The position numbers and the translations under genes are program-made. A stretch of DNA of 64,000 nucleotides from Climacium dendroides (lineage: Eukaryota; Streptophyta; Bryopsida; Hypnales; Climaciaceae). Location: contig OX467088.1 of the NCBI GenBank assembly GCA_950106755.1, forward strand, positions 31,396,401 to 31,460,400, read 5' to 3'. Positions 56,525 through 64,000 of this stretch are shown in pieces. A model generated the notes under the pieces. That model was given only the letters and a program-made list of their open reading frames with translations. It was not told the origin of the DNA and did not search any database. Within the stretch, counting starts at the first letter, position 1, and each line of letters opens with the position of its first letter.

Positions 56525-59500
56525 ATGGTTCGATCCAACTACACTACCCTATTTCTCATTGATAATTATCACTACATACAATGGTCGTATGTATGTAGTG
56601 TTAGTCATATGCTTACACCAGATATCACGAGCGATGGAATTCAGCATGGTTCTAAGAAAAGGAGGAAGAGAGGAAGAACATTTTTTTCTTCTAGGAAAGA
56701 GTTGCAGAGGTCAAGAAATAGAAGTAAGAAGGTTGTATCATTGACTGAGTCCCAGCCACGTGAACAAACTCAAAGTGCTCTAATGCATGTAGACGACTTC
56801 AATATAGATCTCATTTCAAAGAGTGAGCATATTGTAAGTGTCCTTGAAGAAGAGCCACCAAGGTGTAGCATTGGCCAAGAGAGATTGCATCATTCGGTAA
56901 GTAAATATACTTGGTATTCGCAGTTCCTTTTCCCTTTGCAATATTGTATCTTGGAAGTACCATTAGGATATCCAAAAATGAATCAGTTGATGACCATACA
57001 AACTCGAGAAAGTCCCCATTACAACTAGGGGTCCACGTTATTTTGTATGTCTTTGTGACAGGGCTCATTCCTTACTCTCTACACATTTCCATTGCGCTTC
57101 TTCTAACCTAGAAAGCGGACATGGCGAAGAAACGGAAAACTAAGAGCACAGCCGCGGAGGCGTAGAGAAGCAAAGAACACGATGAGAATAACAACGATCA
57201 GGAAGAAGTGACCCATTCCATGAAGTCGACGGAAGGACCAACAACTCAGAGCTCAGAGGTATTCAAACTTTGCATTCCTGTCAATCCTTGTTTCTCTCAA
57301 AAAAATTAAGAAGGTTTAGAGTTCTAGGTCGCTCCATTTCTTTCCTGTCTGCCTGTTTCTGCATTAGGACTCCCCCGCCCCGGCCTTGCCTTCGGCGCCG
57401 AGGGGAAAGGGGGAGCGCTATTGTGTTGATGTTTTTCCGTCAAAGGTGAGCTCCGGGGCCCCTGCTTCGTCCGCGGGGTCACCCTCATTTCTTTCTTGTC
57501 TGCTTATTTCTGCATTAGGACTCCCCCGCCCCGGCCTTGCCTTCGGCGCCGAGGGGAAGGGGGGAGCGCTATTGTGTTGATGTTTTTCCATCAAAGGTGA
57601 GCTCCGGGGCCCCTGCTTCGTCCGCGGGGTCACCCTGTTTTCTTTCCTGTCTACTTGTTTCTACATCAGGACTCCCTCGCCCAGCCTTGCCTTCGGCACC
57701 GAGGGGAAGGGGGGAGCGCTATTGTGTTGATGTTTTTCCATCAAAGGTGAGCTCCGGGGCCCCTGCTTCGTCCGCGGGGTCACCCTCGTTTCTTTCCTGT
57801 CTGCTTATTTCTGCATTAGGACTCCCCCGCCCCGGCCTTGCCTTCGGCACCAAGGGGAAGGGGGGAGCGCTATTGTGTTGATGTTTTTCCATCAAAGGTG
57901 AGCTCCGGGGCCCCTGCTTCGTCCGCGGGGTCACCCTGTTTTCTTTCTTGTTTGCTTGTTTCTGCATCAGGACTCCCCCGCCCCGACCTTGCCTTCGGCG
58001 CCGAGGGGAAGGGGGGAGCGCTATTGTGTTGATGTTTTTCCGTCGAAGGTGAGCTCCGGGGCCCCTGCTTCGTCCGCGGGGTCACCCTATTTTCTTTCCT
58101 GTCTGCTTGTTTTTGCATTAGGACTCCCCCGCCCCGGCCTTGCCTTCGGCGCCAAGGGGAAGGGGGGAGCGCTATTGTGTTGATGTGCTAGGTCACCCAG
58201 TGAGCTGGGGGACCCCGGGATATATTGTTCATTCATTGTTCATGTACTTCATGAGTGACTCACTTCTTCGACTTGTTTCTTACTAATGACATTATTGGAT
58301 GGCTTGTATGACTTCGATTCAGGTGGAAGTAGGTTCACCAATTCAAGTTTTGGAGAATACAATGGAGCTTGTTACCATTGCTGATGTTGACGTTGAGGTT
58401 GAGAATATTCACCAAGACGAAGGAAAAGATGAAGAAAAATTCCAAACCAAGGACGCCTATAGGAGGTCTTAGAAGGTGAACTCTGTAGCCTCCATTGCCG
58501 AATTACGCCTAAAACCTACCTCTATATCTCGAATTCGGATTCCATTGTGTCGCCTTGTCCAAATGCCCATGGTTAGACCCGCACTTCAAAGCGATCTTAC
58601 CAAATTGGAGTAGGAGTTCGTTCATGGGTACAGAGATGGATCGAATGTTTTTTATGTGTCCCTGACTAATGAGCAAGGGGAGACTGAGATGGTGTCTGAT
58701 GCGGAAAGAGAGGCTTGGGGGCCGATGTGGAATGAAGAGAACGACAAATTCAATGCAATGTTGTCTTCCACCCCAGGCCTCCAAAACTTTCAAGGGTCTA
58801 AGTTCTTCGTTTGCGACGGCAACCACAGACTTCTGGCATGGACCTCTTACATCAGCAAACACCACAACCGTGACCGGGATTGGCATATTTCGGTGGATTC
58901 CATCATTCTTGACACTAAGGGGAGGATTGGTGATGTCATGCATGCTATGCATGACATTAATAAGTGAGTGTTCCTTTGCAAGTAGTTCATCATTTTGTCT
59001 TTTCTATGTGATCGTGTAGGAAGAAATTGATGTGTTTTTGCCTCCGTTTCAGGCATACAGAAAGCTCGTTCATCAAGACCAGTCTTATTCATACGCTATA
59101 CCGTGTTCAAAAATATGGCATGCTACCACTTGAGAAGTTCTCTAAGCATTTAAATGAGACTGAGATGACTCAATGCCAACAAAATCTGCGTAAGAGTTGG
59201 TACTCAATGTCGGTTGAAGTGTTTACTTCATTCATCTATCGAGTAACGATTCTCTCAAATCATGTGCATATTTTTTCTATAGTAGAGGTGTTTAGAAATA
59301 TCAATGCTTTCAATGGTTTCCTCACTTCCATGTGGTTTTGCAGTATGAGATAGCAGCGGCCGCTGACCTAGCAGTTAGGTTGTATAGGGAAGAGACACCT
59401 ATGGACCTACAATCAGAGGAGGGTGTCTTGGATGCCATGAGGTTAGGTACGAAAGAGAAGACAGCTAAGTTAGTTCAAAAATTGGGGAAATTGACTGCCG

Positions 59501-62500
59501 TTGCCAATCCCAACCTGGGAATTGAGTGGCTTCAAGAGGTATGATAACATCCCTTTAGACTTTACCTTTTTTTATTCTTCTGATCTCATTTTGTTCACTT
59601 AACTAGATGTGATTTGTGGTGTCAGATTGAGCGTCACTGGAGCTCAAACATCACTCCAGAGATGACTCTAGAAAAGTTGCAGTCCATGGCAACTTGCAAT
59701 GTTAGCAAGGAGCATAAGGTAAAGTGGCTCAGATGGTGGAACTCATCAGTTCAGACAAGGGAGGCAAGAAGGTTTCCATTAAAGCCAGTTGGAGAGATAG
59801 AACTGAAGTCTTTCCTAGTGAAGGCATGTTGGTATGCTGGAGTAAGTGTTTTTCTTTCATTTCTATCATGTTTCATTCATCTCATTTCTTGGTTGTCATC
59901 TGTTCCGTTGTGACATTTGGCCATTTTTGTAATTTGGAGTGCAAAGTATTTTGTAGAATACCACTTCACTTTTAATGGCCTTGCAGATACAAGACACGGG
60001 AGCTGAAATGTTTGATAACATTGTGAAGAAAGACCAACTCAAGTTGGCTTTGGACTCTCCCATGGAGCCCGACAGTTTTCCAGATTATGTTGAAGATTGG
60101 AGAATTCGAGTTTGGGACCATGCTTTCTTGCCCCACTTCAGGGGACATGATGTCTTCAGGGGACATGATGTCTTCAGGAAGTCAGATGACTTCAAGAAAC
60201 ACAAAGGCTCTGACCTAGTTGTCAAACGGGTGATCTATCGGTAAACATCTGATATCTGAATGCCATCCTGATATGCTTGAGTATGTTTTCTGATTGCGGC
60301 TGTTGAATCAGTTTCTATATTTTGAAGTAATTGTTCCTTACAGGTATTTCAAGTATGAGTTGTTACCCAAGGGGGCAATTGCGAAGCGCGACCTTCCTCC
60401 ATTTTTAGGAACATGGTTGGATGTCAATTCAGAGCATTGCATGTACTCGGCGTCACAATTGAGATGGTGGACGAGCTTACATTTGAAATCCGGTGCGTGG
60501 TACTTGGACTGCCCGCCGGAATTCACGTCGTTGCCTGAGGAGCATCTAAAGCGGTCAATCAATACCCAAAACGTGGTCGAGGACTTTGATGAGTTTGTTG
60601 GCCTTGATGAGGATGCAAAGGCAAAGGCAATCAAAAAGACAGATGACGTAGACAAGAAGATTGCACTCAAGAACTTCGAGGCGGTGGACAAGGCAAAGGA
60701 GAGAGCCACGAAGAAGACAAAGAAGGTTGTTGAGTCCGATCGGGTACCAACGGCGGAGAAGGAGAAGGGGAAGAGGCCCCAAAAGGATGTCTTACCTTCA
60801 TCTTGCAATGACGCAGCTTCCCAGCACCAACGCACAAATTCACGTGGCACTAAGTGTAATGCTGAGTATGCTTCACTCAGCAATGATGAGATGCAGCATG
60901 GTCCATCCGTTGTGGAGTACTTGCCGGATTCAGAGATTTCTATTCACGAGTTGCTTCTGAATTACTCTCTTACGGATGTCCTGGCCAATCCTCTTCCCAA
61001 AGTATACCACGACATTGTCAATTTTGTTGACAAGGTTGGCATTTTCATTTTCATCCATTTGTTGAGTATGTTGGGGTTTTTCAAACATGCCTGGTTTGGT
61101 TCCTAATCAATTGAATGATTTTGCAACACAAAGGAGAGAAGGTGCGCTTCTTCCGTGGTGCTCCAAGCAATAAACCCCGAGTAGACCTTGTGATTGCGGA
61201 CATGCCTGAGGGGTTGCCTATCCCAGGTCTATCAGTACCTACAAATAGTGTTCCGAAATGGAACACAGCCGACCCTTCTTGGCTGGAGGCGGTCTTTGAG
61301 TTTGCTGATGGTCATTTGCACGATGATGGTGCATTACTTATTATTCATTCTCGGAGTCCTCTCGCAAAGGCTACAATTTTGAAGTACGCTGCAACATATT
61401 CGTTTCAGAAGATGAAGGATTGGTGGGGAACCAATTGGCTTCACCTAGCCTCACCGATCTCTACTGGAAGTACGGTATGTACATCCTTCATTGTTCCTTG
61501 TTTTATTCATGTACTCATCCTTTGTTGACGTGCATACTTTCATTCTTCAATTTTCCATCTTCTATTTCAAGTAGTGATTTTTTGGGTAACTTTTCTTTGG
61601 ATTGTCTTAATTGATTACATCTGTGCTTCAATGGGTTTGTTATGGCAACTAATAGTTTAGATTTGTTCATTCAATTTGGACTTATTCACTTGGCACCACT
61701 TCACTTCTGCAGACACAGTTCTTCCGTGTCATGTTGCTGGTCCGGAACTTGGATGGTATTGGTCCTTCCAAGTTTCAATTCCAGCCATGCCCCAAGCTGA
61801 AGGAGCTAGGAATAGACGTGGCAGTTGATGATGTTATTCAGAATTTCACGAAGAGAGAGACGTTGACCATGGATAGCAATTTCAAACCTTGGAGGGGTGC
61901 AAGAGAAAAGGATCCCCGTTTCATGCAGATGTTGATAGAAGCATCAACATTTGCCAACGACGTTGTTATTGATTGCACTGCAGCGACAGATATTTGCTCA
62001 ATGCCATTTACTGTCTTTTATTGTTTAGCGACAGGTATTTGCTCAATGCCATTTACTGTCTTTTATTGTTTAGATTGATTATTATTTGTTCTTCTATTCT
62101 TATTGAGTGCTGTTGTAATTTGTTTTGTTCTGTTTGGGGATTAGGGGCTTCCATCCACGCTTGCAGGATTTTGAGCAGACACATCATTGCACTTGAAGAA
62201 GACAAGGGCATTTTTGAGGCTATTTTGGCCCCAATGATTCGCGTGGAGAGAGATGTTCCACCGTCACTTGCACCTGTCATACAAGATTCTGACGATGATG
62301 GAGCTCAAGAACTTGAAGTTCCCCACATCGTGAAGAAGTCTCATTTCAGTAAGTAAGTCTACCCCTGCTTGTTTTTTCTACATTTTCTACAAATAGCTGT
62401 ATACTATTCGATCACTTTAATTTGACTTTATCCTACAAGTTTCTTTCTTCATGAACATGATCTTTTTATCATTCCTAATAATCATTTTCTCATTTGCAGC

Positions 62501-62770
62501 ATAACTTGCAATCCACTTGCTCCCCGGCCATTTTTCACTCTATCCTCTTTTTTATCAAGCCCAAAGAAGTCCTTTGTGTTGCCATCGTATGCAGAGGCTC
62601 TAGCTGGGACATTGGCCTGTCAAGAGGATTTTTGTAGACAGAGAAAGTCTAAATTTGTAGACCCTAGAATTCTACAATTTGTAGATGAGATAGCTGTAGA
62701 ATCAAAGGAGGAGACCTCATCCATTGAGAGTAGTGACCACTCTCAGTCTATGTCTTTATCATCTATGTGA
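56525..62770 (+). CDS. ParB-like / permuted amino-DNA-methyltransferase-like gene in the MULE, multi-exon
   Basis: About twelve exons with GT-AG junctions. Examples: 56525-56896 (donor GGTAAGTAA); 57110-57258; 58332-58964; 59052-59211; 59343-59538; 59625-59839; 59987-60240; 60344-61035; about 61133-61474; 61714-61992; 62145-62353; 62500-62770 (stop TGA). Domains: basic N-terminal region (KKRRKRGRTF); a ParB/sulfiredoxin-type motif FVCDGNHRLLAW near 58813; a central region; then a methyltransferase-like fold in permuted order. That fold has VDLVIADMPEG at the motif IV position (61181), W-FE-A-GHLHDDGALLIIH, WWGTNWLHL, then VVIDCTAATGASIHACRIL at the motif I position, interrupted by the last intron, and RHIIALEED. 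Motif IV reads ADMP instead of [DNS]PP[YFW], so activity is doubtful. In-frame TAG at 57163, 58470 and 58611. Exon edges are by eye. Confidence 0.65.
57368..58200 (+). repeat. Six-fold 151-bp tandem array of exon-like units
   Basis: Each unit has a pyrimidine tract (TTTCTTTCCTGTCTGC), TGCATTAG or CATCAG, a 78-nt exon-like block, and AAG followed by GTGAGCTCCGGGG. Exon-like blocks: 57368-57445, 57519-57596, 57670-57746 (77 nt, one base lost), 57820-57897, 57971-58048 and 58122-about 58190 (donor changed). The 78-nt block has no stop in one frame (DSPAPALPSAPRGKGERYC, then VDVFPSK). It lies between the 57110 and 58332 exons of the methyltransferase gene. Confidence 0.8.
60141..60176 (+). repeat. 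18-bp in-frame tandem duplication in a methyltransferase exon
   Basis: GGGGACATGATGTCTTCA occurs twice back to back, giving FRGHDVFRGHDVFRK. Six codons are gained without breaking the frame. Confidence 0.9.
61983..62072 (+). repeat. 45-bp duplication spanning a splice donor
   Basis: GCGACAGATATTTGCTCAAT starts the first copy (61983) and GCGACAGGTATTTGCTCAAT the second (62028). The first copy's donor is changed (AGAT), the second keeps AGGT. Either use keeps the frame into GASIHACRIL, with or without 15 extra codons inside the motif I region. Confidence 0.85.
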
Positions 62771-63359
62771 CTCTGTTTCTAGTTACTTTTCACATGTTGA
62801 TTTTTATTCTATTGTTTATTGTACGTTGTTTTGTGTATTTCAATTAGGATTACCTACAAAATCCAGATCAAGAATGAATGCTTAGAGGTAGAACTTCATA
62901 ATCGTGGAAAGTACCTTCATACCCTAAACGCTAATTCAAATCTTTTGTTGAACCCTAAACTACATTTTCATACCCTAAACCCTATATTTCAATATGTAGC
63001 CAAACATCATGAACATTATATTTGAAGGGATGAAATTCACATCACTAATTCCAAAAATAAATAACCGTATTTCACTACAATCGTGAACTATGGACCAAAT
63101 ATCTTTTCAATCCTAAAAACCCTAACATAGTATCAATAAAATTTGCAATGAATTTCATTGAAATTGGATTGCGTTACCCTACAATCAAAACATATATATC
63201 ACATTTTATTTTTTTCCATCATACATCGTTAGGTGTAGTCCTCTTTCCAATTTCCACAGTCATAGGTACCTCATCAAACCCTAGACAAAAAAGTTGTATG
63301 CTCACACGCTCACAGGCTCACACATTCCTGCTCACAGGCTCACAGAATAGCAACCCTGG
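62771..63359 (+). other. MULE 3' flank after the methyltransferase gene
   Basis: AT-rich DNA without coding signals, including three AACCCTAAAC-like words (62930-62990). It ends in GCTCACA-type subterminal repeats (63300-63345) and the right terminal inverted repeat. Confidence 0.5.
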
Positions 63360-64000
63360 GTGCTCTCCTCGTTTGCCTTAAGCAGGGAGTGATGAGCATA
63401 TAGATGGGACAAATACACCGGAAGGGGACTCTGACCCTTATTCCCCGACCGGAGGGAATGCACCAGGTCCCCAATTAACTCATGGATGATGGTTGCCCAA
63501 TCCATCATCATTTTACCCTGGAGGCTCCCCAAGATGGCGGAGGCCACCTTTGCTACCACTCGCCGCGGCTTGGTTTGGATGGAGAATAGAATTAAGAAAT
63601 GCTATCACATCCCGGTACTCCGGATTCACCAGGTTGGAAACCTGGTGACATTCCTTCAGATTGGCGGGTGCCCGGAAGTTGCCTTCCATCACCTCCTGAT
63701 TCTTCTCCATGACCTTATCCGGCGCCTCCCGAAACTTGTAGACGGCCCTCCATGTGTTAACTGTCCATAGTTCTGGTTTCGCCCAAAGGATGGTATTCAA
63801 GATACCACTTTCCGGACGAAGTATGTCAGACACCAGACTCTCCTCCCGGATGCCCCACGGAACCTCTAGGAGCCCATCACACCCCATGTTGTTGAGGTTC
63901 TCCCGCAGACGCACCAATCGGTCCTCCTCGGTAGGAACCTCTGGAACCACCTTCATCACCGGAATGGCCCTCGGTTGGGGCGCCAGTGGCGGCATCTCGT

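Larger units (their letters stand above)
51541..63359. mobile_element. Mutator-like element (MULE) carrying transposase and ParB-methyltransferase genes, 11,819 bp
   Basis: Left end CAACGGTGCTAGATTGTGAG; right end, reversed, CCAGGGTTGCTATTCTGTGAG, with repeated TGTGAGC words just inside both. The flanking 9-mers are GCGCTCTCC (51532-51540) and GTGCTCTCC (63360-63368): a 9-bp target duplication with one difference, the size typical of Mutator elements. The host LTR-A ORF joins across it (KANEE to SAY.ELVQ). Inside are a minus-strand transposase gene and a plus-strand multi-exon methyltransferase gene, divergently arranged around 55853-56524. TIR similarity is short (about 20 bp, imperfect), as in non-TIR-type MULEs. 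Confidence 0.85.
49670..64000 (-). mobile_element. LTR family A copy A4, split by the MULE
   Basis: Minus strand. 64000-63369 holds the N-terminal module (MPPLAPQPRAIPVMKVVPEV at 63995, with Arg and Trp where A1 and A3 have stops, one frameshift near 63520, ending HHSLLKANEE). 51531-50343 continues with AY*ELVQLQQYGGEEPSPR-like text and the coiled coil (51146-50814), ending near ITVPTID...EAHNGRAI. The 3' non-coding part runs to about 49680. Removing 51541-63359 restores one reading. It leaves the window at the right. Confidence 0.7.

Noticed and set aside
57368..58200. CRISPR-like array
   Set aside because: Unit and interval are both repeated (pure 151-bp tandem repeat), with splice-site-like edges; there are no unique spacers, and the setting is a plant transposon.
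56525..62770. Bacterial or phage contamination as the source of the ParB-methyltransferase gene
   Set aside because: The gene has many GT-AG introns and lies inside a bounded MULE within a plant LTR.
62925..62995. Telomere-like repeat (AACCCTAAAC words)
   Set aside because: Only three spaced occurrences in AT-rich DNA, not a tandem array.
1..64000. tRNA or rRNA genes
   Set aside because: No cloverleaf with A and B boxes and no rRNA core motif could be recognised by eye on either strand.

Overview
The window looks like nuclear DNA of a green plant, most likely a non-seed streptophyte (moss, fern-ally or charophyte grade). Supporting this are Athila/Tat-like Ty3/gypsy pol sequences, a Mutator-like (MULE) transposase ending in a SWIM zinc finger, CACTA elements, canonical GT-AG introns and no operon-like gene packing. 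The species cannot be named from sequence alone. I found no convincing single-copy host gene: almost everything is nested transposable elements, mostly decayed.

Layout. (1) 1-49.7 kb is a nest of LTR retrotransposon parts. Four LTR families, called A, B, C and D here, recur in both orientations. Each is unusually long (about 3.4-3.6 kb) and carries its own ORF of roughly 450-600 codons inside the LTR. Approximate intervals are A 187-3806, 44313-45926, 47582-49620 and 49670-64000; B 4119-5444, 5445-8872, 26096-28297 and 40686-44061; C 1-4118, 12314-15780 and 28298-30031; D 31450-35025, 35026-40151 and 45927-47581. That the ORF lies in the LTR follows from two cases where such a unit sits directly after a polypurine tract at the end of a pol gene (8872 and 40151), and from solo copies flanked by 5-bp duplications. 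Decayed gag/protease/RT/RNase H/integrase pieces lie between them (8907-12313, 15759-17012, 30032-31449, 40152-44312). (2) 17-26 kb holds a 221-bp satellite split by a non-autonomous CACTA element, AT-rich DNA and remains of a larger CACTA element with transposase-like exons. (3) 51541-63359 is an 11.8-kb MULE with terminal inverted repeats and a 9-bp target duplication (8 of 9 matching), inserted in LTR copy A4.

The MULE is the most interesting unit. It carries two divergent multi-exon genes: a MURA-type transposase (minus strand; WRKY-GCM1-like zinc region, MULE catalytic domain, SWIM finger) and, on the plus strand, a gene joining a ParB-like DGNHR motif to a permuted beta-class amino-DNA-methyltransferase-like domain. 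That combination is familiar from phages and bacteria but unexpected inside a plant Mutator transposon. The methyltransferase gene also holds a six-fold 151-bp tandem array in which most units look like a 78-nt in-frame cassette exon with its own splice sites.

How the parts relate. The LTR promoters would transcribe the LTR ORF first, then a conserved, probably structured non-coding stretch, then gag-pol. Every LTR ORF and pol copy here carries nonsense codons or is truncated, mostly TAG at former CAG or TGG codons, which fits decay of methylated CHG sites. The MULE transposase is also broken (frameshift and several stops), whereas the methyltransferase gene has only three TAG codons.
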